The notes beneath the pieces are model-generated. The model was not told the DNA's origin. It saw nothing but the letters and a program-made list of their open reading frames with translations, and searched no databases. The position numbers and the translations under genes are program-made. Positions 35,670 through 44,108 of a stretch of 64,000 nt of DNA are shown here, piece after piece. Numbering within the stretch: position 1 is the stretch's first letter; every line of letters starts with the position of its first letter. The stretch is from positions 1-64,000 of the forward strand of contig JAHHRY010000002.1 in the NCBI GenBank assembly GCA_020025535.1, in the 5' to 3' direction. Source of the DNA: Oscillospiraceae bacterium (GTDB taxonomy: Bacteria; Bacillota; Clostridia; Oscillospirales; Oscillospiraceae).

Positions 35670-36470
35670 ATGTTTGATTTGAATGCGAAAAAGGGCTTTA
35701 TCTGTGATATGGACGGTGTTATCTACCATGGCAATCAGATTCTGCCCGGTGTGCCTGAGTTTATTGACTGGCTTTACAGAGAGAAAAAGGAATTCCTCTT
35801 TTTGACAAACAACAGCGGATATACACCCAAAGAACTGCAGCAAAAACTTGCCCGTATGGGACTTGATGTTTCGGAAGACCATTTTTATACCAGCGCACTG
35901 GCAACGGCTGCATTTCTGAAAGAACAGGCTCCCGGCTGCTCTGTCTATGCCATTGGAGAAGCCGGCCTTCTCAATGCCCTGTACGATGCAGGCATCACCA
36001 TGAACGATGTCAATCCGGACTATGTAGTCATTGGAGAGGGAAAGGCCTACTCTCTGGATACCCTGACGAAAGCCACCAATCTGGTGATAAAGGGAGCAAA
36101 GCTGATCGGAGCCAACTCTGACCTTTCCGGCCCGATTGAAAACGGCATTGCCCCTGCCTGCAGAGCATTGGTTGCACCCATTGAAATGGCAACCGGTAAG
36201 CAGGCGTATTTCTGTGGCAAGCCCAATCCGCTGATGATGCGCACTGGCCTTCGGCTGCTTAAATGTCATTCTGCCGAAGCCGTTATGGTTGGCGACCGCA
36301 TGGATACGGACGTGATTTCCGGCCTGGAATGCGGTATGTCTACGATTCTCGTGCTGTCCGGCGTTTCTACGAAGGATACGCTTGATACCTATGCCTATCG
36401 TCCCACAATGGTTTTGGACGGCGTGGGGGACATTGTAAGAGAAGCGGAGCATCAGAGTAAACTGGGATAA
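35670..36470 (+). CDS. HAD-IIA phosphatase (NagD-like)
   Basis: 266 residues. HAD superfamily hydrolase with motif I DMDGVIYHG (nucleophile Asp near 13, acid/base Asp near 15), motif II FLTNNSGYTP near 43-52, the IIA cap domain (about 70-190), and motif III/IV CGKPNP...VGDRMDTDV near 189-213. Relatives dephosphorylate nucleotides or glycerol phosphates (NagD, AraL, PNPase types). Monocistronic between a lipoprotein and a terminator. Substrate unassigned. Confidence 0.92.
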   Translation: MFDLNAKKGFICDMDGVIYHGNQILPGVPEFIDWLYREKKEFLFLTNNSGYTPKELQQKLARMGLDVSEDHFYTSALATAAFLKEQAPGCSVYAIGEAGLLNALYDAGITMNDVNPDYVVIGEGKAYSLDTLTKATNLVIKGAKLIGANSDLSGPIENGIAPACRALVAPIEMATGKQAYFCGKPNPLMMRTGLRLLKCHSAEAVMVGDRMDTDVISGLECGMSTILVLSGVSTKDTLDTYAYRPTMVLDGVGDIVREAEHQSKLG

Positions 36471-36488
36471 ACGAACATTTTACGAACA

Positions 36489-36525
36489 AAGCGCTGCCGG
36501 GAGTGTCCCGGCAGCGCTTTCGTTT
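36489..36525 (+). terminator. Terminator after HAD phosphatase
   Basis: AGCGCTGCCGGGA / TCCCGGCAGCGCT stem followed by TTCGTTTTT. Confidence 0.88.
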
Positions 36526-36549
36526 TTACAGGCAAGGGGAAGGCAAATG

Positions 36550-36578
36550 AAAATGCCGGTTTCCTAACCGGCATTTTC
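36550..36578 (-). terminator. Terminator of the pyruvate-kinase-C-like gene
   Basis: AAAATGCCGGTT / AACCGGCATTTT stem just beyond the stop of the minus-strand gene. Confidence 0.82.
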
Positions 36579-36588
36579 TGGGCAAATA

Positions 36589-37143
36589 TCAAGTGCGAGG
36601 CTTGCAAAGAATCTCGTCAATTTTGGTATCGAGGAAGGAAGCAGCGTGTGACGGACGCAGGACCAGTGCGGTGTCTGCACCGGTTCCGGAGCCGCCGACA
36701 GCAACAACCGGTTCACCGTACGGGATTACACCGGCATCTGTGGCCATCAGCGAAATTTCCACGCAGACTTTCACGCCTTGCCCAAACATACGCAAAGTAT
36801 GGGCAGCGACTTCAACAGGGGAAACGCCGCCAAATTTGTTTGAAAAGCAGCGCTCTGCGCCGGATAACGCATGGGACATGGTGACAACCGGGATGTTTGC
36901 CTCTGACAGCTGAAGCCGTTTTTCACGTGAAAGCTCCTGCTCACCGGGAGCGTGAAAACCGGCTGCGTGGGAGACACAGATGATTTCCATTCCTTCCGGC
37001 TTCAGTGCGCACAGACGGTCGATGGTTGCTCCTGTGGTGGAGGCGACAACGATTCTTTTGATGCCGCGCTGGCGTGCACCGTCCAGTGCAATACGCAGTG
37101 TTTCGTCAGTATTACTGGAACCGGGCTGATTGAATAATTTCAT
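36589..37143 (-). CDS. Stand-alone pyruvate kinase C-terminal-domain protein
   Basis: 184 residues. The whole protein corresponds to the alpha/beta C-terminal domain of pyruvate kinase (PK_C), without the catalytic TIM barrel: RGIKRIVVASTTGATIDR near 26-43 and a Gly-rich end (VAVGGSGTGADTALVL). Stand-alone members are common in Clostridia and archaea, with unknown role; nucleotide or sugar-phosphate sensing is a guess. ATG 37143 follows AAAGGGGG; the longer open frame upstream lacks a ribosome site. Confidence 0.85.
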   Translation of the reverse strand: MKLFNQPGSSNTDETLRIALDGARQRGIKRIVVASTTGATIDRLCALKPEGMEIICVSHAAGFHAPGEQELSREKRLQLSEANIPVVTMSHALSGAERCFSNKFGGVSPVEVAAHTLRMFGQGVKVCVEISLMATDAGVIPYGEPVVAVGGSGTGADTALVLRPSHAASFLDTKIDEILCKPRT

Positions 37144-37423
37144 AGAAAATCCCCCTTTCTGATAATGTGAAAATAATAACATCTTTTGCCGTAAAATGCA
37201 ATCTGTTTGTTTCCGGAAGACAAATGCAAATGAAACGGCGATTTTTCTGCTTGCTGCCGATTTTTTCTCAGCTTTCCATAACATTATCAGCAGCGAAGAA
37301 CCTGCGGAAATTTATGCGTAATGGACCATATCACGCACAATCCCGGAAAAACAGGAGATCGCTGCCGGTTATACTGAAAAATAGCTGAAATTCAGCATAT
37401 TGCACAGAACATGGCTTGGGTCA
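37144..37423. other. Intergenic region, no gene seen
   Basis: Divergent spacer between the PK_C-like gene and buk. No ORF with a ribosome site and no RNA structure recognised other than the buk promoter that follows. Confidence 0.5.
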
Positions 37424-37452
37424 TTGACATAAAGTGTGCACGATGATATTAT
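37424..37452 (+). promoter_or_regulatory. Promoter of the buk-ptb-ior cluster
   Basis: Consensus TTGACA, 17 bp, TATTAT (a second TATAAT overlaps 3 bp downstream). About 60 bp ahead of the buk start. Confidence 0.7.
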
Positions 37453-37519
37453 AATAAGAGCGTTGTACAGCCCGTATGATGTAATACCATATTGAAATTT
37501 GAGTTTTGGGAGGATATTT

Positions 37520-38575
37520 ATGAAAATCCTGGTCCTAAATCCCGGTGCTACTTCAACGAAGATTTCTATCTTTGAAGAAGAAAATGAGATATTCAAAACC
37601 AATATTGAACATAGCGCGAAAGATCTTGCACCCTATGTTCATATTATTGACCAGGGCCCCTACCGTAAGGAACTGATCCTGAAGACCATTCAGGAGGCAG
37701 GCTATCAGATGTCGGATTTCGATGCTGTCTGTGGACGCGGCGGACTTCTGCGGCATATTCCCTCCGGTACGTATGCCATTACTGACAAGGTCATTGCTGA
37801 TGTTATGAATCCTCCCTATGGAGAGCATGCGTCCAATTTGGGAGTTCTGCTGGCCAAAGAGCTGGGAGATCTGGCTGACCTTCCTTCTTTCTTCGTTGAC
37901 CCTGTATGTGTGGATGAAATGACCGAGGTGGCTCATGTGTCCGGCTTTAAAGGAATGCAGAGAGAATCTTTCTTCCATGCGCTGAATCAAAAATCCATCG
38001 CACGGAAGGCTGCAAAGATTCTTGGCAAGCCTTACGAAGAATCCCGCATGATCGTGATTCATATGGGCGGTGGTGTTTCCGTTGCGGCACACGAGAACGG
38101 CCTGTGTGTGGATGTGTTCAATGTAAAAGACGAAGGCGCCTTCGGCATGGATCGGGGCGGAAGCCTTCCTGTCAATGCCGTAATCAACCTGTGTTTCTCG
38201 GGACTTACCAAAAAGGAAGTGAAAAAGAAGCTGGGTGTGGAAGCAGGCGCTTTCTCCTACGTGGGCACCAAGGACTTCCGTGAGGTTCAGCGCAGGGCAC
38301 TGGAGGAAAATGATCCTGAATGCCGTCTGATTTTTGATGCTATGGCATACCAGCTTGCCAAGGATATTGGCGCCATGGCTGCTGTGCTGAAATATGACGT
38401 GGATGCCATTGTCTATACCGGTGGCATGGCATATTCCGATCCTTTGACGGAGGCAATTACCGGCTATGTAGGAAAGCTGGCGCCTGTCATCCGTTTGCCC
38501 GGCGAGGAGGAGATGCGTTCTCTGGCGGAAGGTGCGCTCCGTGTTCTCCGTGGAGAAAAGGCAAAGGTCTACTGA
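37520..38575 (+). CDS. buk: Butyrate kinase-type acid kinase
   Basis: 351 residues. ASKHA-fold kinase that makes ATP and a carboxylate from an acyl phosphate. Hallmarks: LVLNPGATSTK near 4-14 (phosphate 1), IHMGGGVSVAAHENG near 177-191, DRGGSLPV near 208-215, and VYTGGMAYS near 299-307 (adenosine site). ATG 37520 follows GGGAGGA. Although named for butyrate, its place in a ptb-iorAB-aminotransferase cluster suggests the physiological substrate is an aryl- or branched-acyl phosphate. Confidence 0.92.
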   Translation: MKILVLNPGATSTKISIFEEENEIFKTNIEHSAKDLAPYVHIIDQGPYRKELILKTIQEAGYQMSDFDAVCGRGGLLRHIPSGTYAITDKVIADVMNPPYGEHASNLGVLLAKELGDLADLPSFFVDPVCVDEMTEVAHVSGFKGMQRESFFHALNQKSIARKAAKILGKPYEESRMIVIHMGGGVSVAAHENGLCVDVFNVKDEGAFGMDRGGSLPVNAVINLCFSGLTKKEVKKKLGVEAGAFSYVGTKDFREVQRRALEENDPECRLIFDAMAYQLAKDIGAMAAVLKYDVDAIVYTGGMAYSDPLTEAITGYVGKLAPVIRLPGEEEMRSLAEGALRVLRGEKAKVY

Positions 38576-38628
38576 TTTAGACGAACAGACTAATTTAGCT
38601 TAGACTACTTTAGGAGGTATATAAAAAG

Positions 38629-39534
38629 ATGCTGAACACAATTTCCTCTATTCTGGCTGCTGCCGCTGCTGCGCCGGAAAAAAGGACCATTGCAGTTGCC
38701 GCTGCCCACGACGAGGATGTCCTCACCGCCGTGGCTGAGGCCCGGAAGGCCGGCATTGCCCAGGCGGTGCTGACCGGTCACGGCGGGAAAATCCGCGAGA
38801 TTTTGAAGTCTATTGGGGAAGATCCCGAGAACTACACCATCTGCGAAGGGGAAACTGCCGCAGAGTGTGCCGCACTGGCTGTAAAGGCCGTCCGGGAAGG
38901 CAAGGCCAACTTCCTGATGAAGGGTCTTCTGGGTACCGGCGATCTGATGCGTGCCGTCATTGACCGCGAAAACGGCCTGCGTACCGGCAGACTTATCAGC
39001 CATGTCATGCTCTACGAGGTGCCCGGCTATAAAATGCTGGCTCTGACCGACGGTGGTATGAATACCTTCCCTGATTTGGAGAAGAAGGCAGAAATTCTGG
39101 AAAATGCCGCCAAGGTTCTGAAGGCTCTGGGGTATGAGTCAATGAATGCAGCCTGTGTCTGCGGTGCAGAAGTGGTGAATCCCAAAGTTCAGTCCACTCT
39201 GGATGCGAAAGCTCTGACCGAGATGACTGACCGGTGGGCACCTTATAATATGCAGGTTTGCGGCCCTGTCGGCATGGATCTGGCAGTCAGCACCGCTGCC
39301 TGCCGCCACAAGGGCTATGAGGCCCCCGGTGCCGGTGAAGCAGATATTCTGCTGGTTCCGACCTACGAGGTCGGCAACGGCATCGGCAAGACCATGGGCC
39401 TGTTTGCAGGAGCCAAGAATGCCGGAATTATTCTGGGTGCAAAGGTGCCCATCGTTCTGGTTTCCCGTGCGGATTCGGCTGAAAGCAAGCTGGCATCCAT
39501 TGCACTGGGCGCCGTAACAGCAGGTCTGGTATAA
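38629..39534 (+). CDS. ptb: Phosphate butyryltransferase-type phosphotransacylase
   Basis: 301 residues. Converts acyl-CoA plus phosphate to acyl phosphate plus CoA. Phosphate acetyl/butyryltransferase fold: NFLMKGLLGTGDLMRAV near 93-109, SHVMLYEVPGYKML near 125-138, and VPTYEVGNGIGKTMG near 244-258. AGGAGGTATATAAAAAG precedes ATG. It lies between the acid kinase and the 2-oxoacid oxidoreductase, forming the acyl-CoA to ATP segment of the pathway. Confidence 0.93.
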   Translation: MLNTISSILAAAAAAPEKRTIAVAAAHDEDVLTAVAEARKAGIAQAVLTGHGGKIREILKSIGEDPENYTICEGETAAECAALAVKAVREGKANFLMKGLLGTGDLMRAVIDRENGLRTGRLISHVMLYEVPGYKMLALTDGGMNTFPDLEKKAEILENAAKVLKALGYESMNAACVCGAEVVNPKVQSTLDAKALTEMTDRWAPYNMQVCGPVGMDLAVSTAACRHKGYEAPGAGEADILLVPTYEVGNGIGKTMGLFAGAKNAGIILGAKVPIVLVSRADSAESKLASIALGAVTAGLV

Positions 39535-39624
39535 AAAAGAATGTCAGGGCGAAAGCCCAAATAGATATATCCAAAGTGTATTCCAAAATACGAACAAATC
39601 ATTTTCTTGAAAGGTGGGTTCTCT

Positions 39625-41373
39625 ATGAAACACTTGCTCTCCGGCAATGAAGCCGCGGCAAGAGGCGCCTATGAAGGAGGCGTCAAGGTTTGCTCAGCTT
39701 ATCCCGGCACACCCAGTACGGAGATTTTTGAAAATCTGCCCCAGTACAAGGACAGCCTGTACTGCGAGTGGGCACCCAATGAAAAGGTTGCCACCGAGGT
39801 TGCCATTGGTGCAGCTCTGGGCGGTGTCCGCAGCATGACTGCCATGAAGCACGTTGGCATGAATGTCGCTGCAGACCCGATTTTCACCGCTGCCTACAAT
39901 GGCGTGGACAAAGGCTTTGTCATCGTCTCCGCGGATGATCCCTCCATGCACTCTTCTCAGAATGAGCAGGACAACCGGCATTATGCCCGTTCTGCCCGTC
40001 TGCCTATGGTGGAGCCGTCCGACTCTCAGGAGTGCCTGGACTTTATGAAGGCCGCATTTGAACTGTCCGAGCAGTGGCATATTCCTGTCCTGTACAGAGT
40101 GACTACCCGCGTATGTCACTCCAAGAGCCTGGTTGAGTTCTCTGACCGGAAAGAGGCTTCCTACGAGCCTTTTGTCCGCAATATCGCTGCCCGTGTCAGT
40201 ACCCCTGCCAACGCTTACCGCAATCACGCAACCGTTGAAAAGAAAATGGAGGATCTGGTTGAATACGGCAATACCTGCCCCCTTAACAAGGTGGAAATGG
40301 CTGATACCAAAATCGGTGTCGTTACCGCCGGCATTGCTTACCAGTACGCCAAGGAAGCCTTCCCTGAGGGAACTTCTTTCCTGAAGCTGGGCCTTACCAA
40401 CCCCATGCCCATGGGTCTGGTAAAAGACTTCGCTTCCAAGGTGGATAAGCTCTATGTCATTGAAGAGCTGGATCCCTTTATGGAAGAGCAGATCAAAGCC
40501 GCCGGTATCCCTTGCGTCGGCAAGGAACTGACCGGACTGCTGTATGAGCTGAATCCTCAGCTTCTGAAGGAGCGCCTGTTCAATGAAAAGCCTGCCACCA
40601 GAGCAGTAGCGGTGGAGCCTGTGCCCCGTCCTCCTGTCCTGTGCCCCGGCTGTCCTCACAGAGGCTTCTTCTACACCATGTCCAAGAATAAGAACTTCGT
40701 GGTCGCCGGTGACATCGGCTGCTACACCCTTGGCTGCGCGGCTCCTTTGAACGCGCTGGATTCCGTTGTCTGCATGGGCGGCGGCTTCACCGTGGCTATG
40801 GGTATGAGCAAGGCCTTCCAGATCGCTGGCGAGACCCAGAAGAAGGTCTTTGGTGTAGTTGGCGACTCTACCTTCTTCCACTCCGGCATGACCGGCGCGG
40901 CTGAAATCATTTATAACAAGGGCAACATGATTCCTGTTGTCCTGGATAACTCCATCACCGGTATGACCGGTCATCAGGATAACCCCGGTTCCGGTTACAC
41001 CCTGCAGGGTGACATTGCTGAAGCTATCAAAATCGAAGATGTTCTGAAGTCCATGGGCTACCAGAATGTGATCATTGTGGATCCGCAGGATCTGAAGGCT
41101 ATGCAGAAGGCTGTTGACGATGCACTGGCATCCACCGTTCCTGCTGCCATTATTACCCGTCGTCCCTGCCTGCTCATCAAGCGGATTAAGCACGACATCG
41201 GTCAGTGCGTTGTGGACACCGACAAGTGTATTGGCTGTAAGAAGTGCCTGAAGGTGGGCTGCCCTGCCGTTATGATGAAGGACGGCAAGAGCTCCATTGA
41301 TCCCACTCTGTGTGTGGGCTGTACCGTCTGTGCACAGGTTTGCCCTGTGGAAGCCATTTCCAGAAAGGAGTAA
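39625..41373 (+). CDS. iorA: Indolepyruvate ferredoxin oxidoreductase, alpha subunit
   Basis: 582 residues. Oxidatively decarboxylates arylpyruvates to aryl-acetyl-CoA while reducing ferredoxin. The N-terminal pyrimidine-binding half has LLSGNEAAARGAYEGG at 4-19; the ThDP-binding half has CPGCPHRGFFY near 338-348, GDIGCYTLG, and VGDSTFFHSGM. The C-terminus carries two 4Fe-4S clusters (CIGCKKCLKVGCP and CVGCTVCAQVCP, about 535-575). ATG 39625 follows GAAAGGTGGG. The beta subunit follows 4 bp later. Confidence 0.95.
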   Translation: MKHLLSGNEAAARGAYEGGVKVCSAYPGTPSTEIFENLPQYKDSLYCEWAPNEKVATEVAIGAALGGVRSMTAMKHVGMNVAADPIFTAAYNGVDKGFVIVSADDPSMHSSQNEQDNRHYARSARLPMVEPSDSQECLDFMKAAFELSEQWHIPVLYRVTTRVCHSKSLVEFSDRKEASYEPFVRNIAARVSTPANAYRNHATVEKKMEDLVEYGNTCPLNKVEMADTKIGVVTAGIAYQYAKEAFPEGTSFLKLGLTNPMPMGLVKDFASKVDKLYVIEELDPFMEEQIKAAGIPCVGKELTGLLYELNPQLLKERLFNEKPATRAVAVEPVPRPPVLCPGCPHRGFFYTMSKNKNFVVAGDIGCYTLGCAAPLNALDSVVCMGGGFTVAMGMSKAFQIAGETQKKVFGVVGDSTFFHSGMTGAAEIIYNKGNMIPVVLDNSITGMTGHQDNPGSGYTLQGDIAEAIKIEDVLKSMGYQNVIIVDPQDLKAMQKAVDDALASTVPAAIITRRPCLLIKRIKHDIGQCVVDTDKCIGCKKCLKVGCPAVMMKDGKSSIDPTLCVGCTVCAQVCPVEAISRKE

Positions 41374-41377
41374 GACA

Positions 41378-41962
41378 ATGAGCGACGTAAAGAGTATTCT
41401 CCTTGTGGGCGTTGGCGGTCAGGGTGCTATTCTGACAGCTAAGGTCCTGGTCAACGGCCTGATGAAGGCCGGCTATGACGTGAAGATGTCCGAGGTTCAC
41501 GGCATGAGCCAGAGAGGCGGTTCCGTTTCTACGCAGGTTCGCTGGGGCGAGAAGGTTTATTCTCCGCTCATCGGTGACGGCGCTGCCGACTACATGGTGG
41601 CCTTTGAAAAGATGGAGGCCGTCCGCTACGCAAAGTTCCTGAAGCCCGATGGTGTCGCTGTCATCAACGACTATGAGATTGCCTCTGCTACCACTGCTTC
41701 CGGTCAGTTCCAGTATCCTGAGGGATGTCTGGAGGCTATGCAGAATGCCTTTAAGACCTTCCCTCTGAAGGCCGGTGAAATCGCCATGGGTCTGGGCAAC
41801 CCCAAGTGTATGAATATCGTACTCTTTGGTGCCCTGACACACGTGCTGGGCCTGGAACAGATTGACTGGGAGACCGTCATCCGTGAGACTGTGCCCGCCA
41901 AGTTCCTGGATCTCAACCTGCGTGCCTATCGTGCCGGTCTGGACGCTGCCAGAGCTGTTTAA
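41378..41962 (+). CDS. iorB: Indolepyruvate ferredoxin oxidoreductase, beta subunit
   Basis: 194 residues. Gamma-type 2-oxoacid oxidoreductase domain that binds CoA and pairs with IorA. Motifs: LLVGVGGQGAILTAKVL near 8-24 and SEVHGMSQRGGSV near 39-51. ATG 41378 follows AAAGGAG. Confidence 0.95.
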   Translation: MSDVKSILLVGVGGQGAILTAKVLVNGLMKAGYDVKMSEVHGMSQRGGSVSTQVRWGEKVYSPLIGDGAADYMVAFEKMEAVRYAKFLKPDGVAVINDYEIASATTASGQFQYPEGCLEAMQNAFKTFPLKAGEIAMGLGNPKCMNIVLFGALTHVLGLEQIDWETVIRETVPAKFLDLNLRAYRAGLDAARAV

Positions 41963-42028
41963 TAAAATGCTGTTTCGGGGGCGGACCGTTTAGCCCGCCC
42001 CCATACTCTGATTAGGGGGATTTCTAGT

Positions 42029-43216
42029 ATGATATCTAAAGAAATGTGGGCTTTGGGTGCCAATCGTTCTGTGATCCGTGAGCTGTTTGAGTATGGCATG
42101 AGACAGGCTGCAATCGTAGGACCCGAGAATGTCTTCGATTACTCGATTGGTAATCCGTCCATTCCTTCTCCTGATGCCGTCAATGACGCTGTCCGCGCCA
42201 TTCTGGATGACACCGACAGCATTAAGGTCCACGGCTATACCTCTGCCGTGGGCGATATGGAGACCCGGACGGCAATTGCAGACGATCTGAATGCACGCTA
42301 CAACGCAGGCATTCGCCCCGAAAATCTGTTCATGTGCTGCGGCGCTGCGCCCGGACTCATTGCCATTATGCGTGCGCTGTCCGCTACAAAGGATGCGGAG
42401 TTTGTGGCCATTGCTCCTTATTTCCCGGAGTATAAGCCGTTTGCCACCTGTGCCGGCGGCAAGCTCGTTGTGGTTCCTGCCGATACCGAGCATTTCCAGA
42501 TCAATCTGAAGGCGCTTGAGGCGGCAATTACCCCCAACACGCAGGCGGTAATCGTTAACTCTCCCAACAACCCTGCCGGCACTGTCTATACGGCTGAGAC
42601 CATTACCGCTCTGGGACAGCTCCTGACCCGGAAGGGAGAAGAGTACGGGCATCCTATCTACATTCTGGCGGATGAGCCTTATCGTGAGCTGGTATACGAC
42701 GGCGTGAAGGTTCCCTTCATTCCCAATCTGTACAAGAACACCATTGTGTGCTATTCCTATTCCAAGTCTCTGTCTCTGCCCGGTGAGCGTATCGGATATG
42801 TCTGTGTTCCCGATAGCTGTCAGGACAGCAAGGAGCTTTTCGCCGCGGTGGCAGGTGCAGCCCGCGCCGGCGGTCACGTCTGTGCACCTTCTCTGTGGCA
42901 GAAGGTTATTGCCCGGTGTGCACATCTGCGGCCTGATCTGGCGGCTTACGACAAAAACCGCAAAGCCCTGCAGGATGGCCTGACCAAAATCGGTTACACC
43001 ATGGCCAAACCTGACGGTGCATTCTATCTGTTTGTAAAGGCTCCCAATGGAGATGATCTGGCCTTCTCCGAGATGGCAAAGGCCAAGAATCTGCTGGTGG
43101 TACCCGGTACCGGTTTTGGCTGCCCCGGCTGGTTCCGCATCTGCTATTGTGTTTCTTACGACATGATTATGAGAAGTATACCGGTTTTTGCAGAGCTTAT
43201 GGAGCAGTGCAAGTAA
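42029..43216 (+). CDS. PLP-dependent class I/II aminotransferase
   Basis: 395 residues. Fold-type I aminotransferase: IGNPSIPSPD near 40-49, SPNNPAGTVY near 174-183, ADEPYRELVY near 214-223, the Schiff-base Lys in YSYSKSLSLPGERIG near 242-256, and FRICYC near 371-376. GGGGG precedes the ATG by about 9 nt. As the last gene of the buk-ptb-iorAB cluster, it most plausibly deaminates aromatic or branched amino acids to the 2-oxoacid used by IorAB. Confidence 0.92.
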   Translation: MISKEMWALGANRSVIRELFEYGMRQAAIVGPENVFDYSIGNPSIPSPDAVNDAVRAILDDTDSIKVHGYTSAVGDMETRTAIADDLNARYNAGIRPENLFMCCGAAPGLIAIMRALSATKDAEFVAIAPYFPEYKPFATCAGGKLVVVPADTEHFQINLKALEAAITPNTQAVIVNSPNNPAGTVYTAETITALGQLLTRKGEEYGHPIYILADEPYRELVYDGVKVPFIPNLYKNTIVCYSYSKSLSLPGERIGYVCVPDSCQDSKELFAAVAGAARAGGHVCAPSLWQKVIARCAHLRPDLAAYDKNRKALQDGLTKIGYTMAKPDGAFYLFVKAPNGDDLAFSEMAKAKNLLVVPGTGFGCPGWFRICYCVSYDMIMRSIPVFAELMEQCK

Positions 43217-43223
43217 ATGATAG

Positions 43224-43263
43224 AAGGGCTGTCTCACCAATCGGTGGGGCAGCCCCTTTTTTT
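43224..43263 (+). terminator. Terminator of the ior cluster
   Basis: GGGCTGTCTCACC / GGTGGGGCAGCCC stem followed by a T8 run. Confidence 0.9.
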
Positions 43264-43363
43264 GCCCTTGTGAAGATAAAAGAAGGCTCTGTAGCCGAAG
43301 CAAAATAGGAAGCTCCTAACACTGTGCAGGGGAGAAGAAGAGCGTCCTAAGTGATGCCTCTCC

Positions 43364-43418
43364 GAAAAATATGTCAGCCGTTAAGGAAGAAAATGTCCTT
43401 ATCGGCTGACATATTTTT
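43364..43418 (+). terminator. Strong isolated hairpin
   Basis: AAAAATATGTCAGCCG / CGGCTGACATATTTTT pair perfectly around a 22-nt loop that itself contains AAGGA/TCCTT. It ends in T residues on both strands. There is no gene directly upstream, so it could end a small RNA from 43265-43363 or be a leftover of a deleted gene. Confidence 0.65.
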
Positions 43419-43808
43419 GCCTGTGCCGGAATCAAAGTATAGGATCGAGAACGTCACTTGGGTGAGCATATCCGCAGACAATCTGAGTCGACCGTAAATT
43501 TTCCTATCTTAGGCTGTTTCTATGCGACTCCTTTTGATATACACCTGAGCACAAACTTGTCCGCATTGATTCCTTGAAAATGCTCCATGTGTATCCGGCA
43601 AAACACTTTTGGAAAGATGGGGAAGAGGGCAACCGGTATTATCCCGGAAGCGGGGGAGATGACAGTCAGATCTGTAACAATCAAACGCATGATGGGTGTT
43701 TTACACAAAAAGGGAGCATCCCATAAGGATACTCCCTAAGTCGAATGATAGGACTTGTAAAAATACTTGTATATCAAGGGCTTCCAGGCAACTGACAAGC
43801 TGTAGTGC
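43419..43808. other. Intergenic region with repeat copy A
   Basis: No credible coding sequence. From 43711 on it holds a hairpin (GGGAGCATCC/GGATACTCCC) and a roughly 110-bp sequence that recurs in diverged form at 45188-45312. Confidence 0.5.
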
Positions 43809-43822
43809 TTAGTGCGTTTCTT
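43711..43822 (+). repeat. Diverged direct repeat, copy A
   Basis: Shares with copy B (45188-45312) the ordered blocks AAAGGGAG...CTCCC hairpin, TTAGTCG/TAAGTCG, ACTTGT-ATATC-AGGG, CAGG.A.CTGA.CAGCTG-like and GCGTTTCT, in the same orientation. Together they flank the ArsR/ferredoxin module. Confidence 0.55.
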
Positions 43823-44108
43823 CAGAATGTGTACAATAGTCACGCCGGAGTAGGTCCATCAAGCCGCGGATGCGTTCATCACAGATGGAATAGCGAATGT
43901 ATTGGGACTGCTTTTCTGAGCAGATCAGCTTTGCATCCCGCAGTTTATGCAGGTGCTGGGAGAGGGCAGGAGCGGAAATATCCGGAACTGATTCACTCAG
44001 CTCACCTACTGTTTTGGGGCCTTCCAACAGCGCACACAGAATCAAAAGACGGTTTTCATTGGCCAGCTGCTCCATCAAAGCGGCCACTCGCTTTGCATTT
44101 TCACGCAT
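43809..44108 (-). CDS. ArsR/SmtB-family transcriptional regulator
   Basis: 99 residues, a winged-helix repressor: LANENRLLILCALLEGPKTVGEL near 15-37 and recognition helix region SAPALSQHLHKLRDAKLI near 45-62. No CxCxxC metal motif is visible, so the signal may be redox or another ligand. It overlaps the NapH-like gene by 8 bp and is the last gene of the three-gene unit; palindromes at the operon promoter (44991-45024) are its likely targets. Confidence 0.93.
   Translation of the reverse strand: MRENAKRVAALMEQLANENRLLILCALLEGPKTVGELSESVPDISAPALSQHLHKLRDAKLICSEKQSQYIRYSICDERIRGLMDLLRRDYCTHSEETH

Noticed and set aside
37520..39534. Terminal butyrate-forming pathway
   Set aside because: No thl, hbd, crt or bcd genes are present and the kinase/transacylase pair is operonic with IorAB and an aminotransferase, so an amino-acid-derived acid is more likely.
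43520..43708. 62-codon minus-strand frame
   Set aside because: No ribosome site or recognisable similarity; treated as non-coding.
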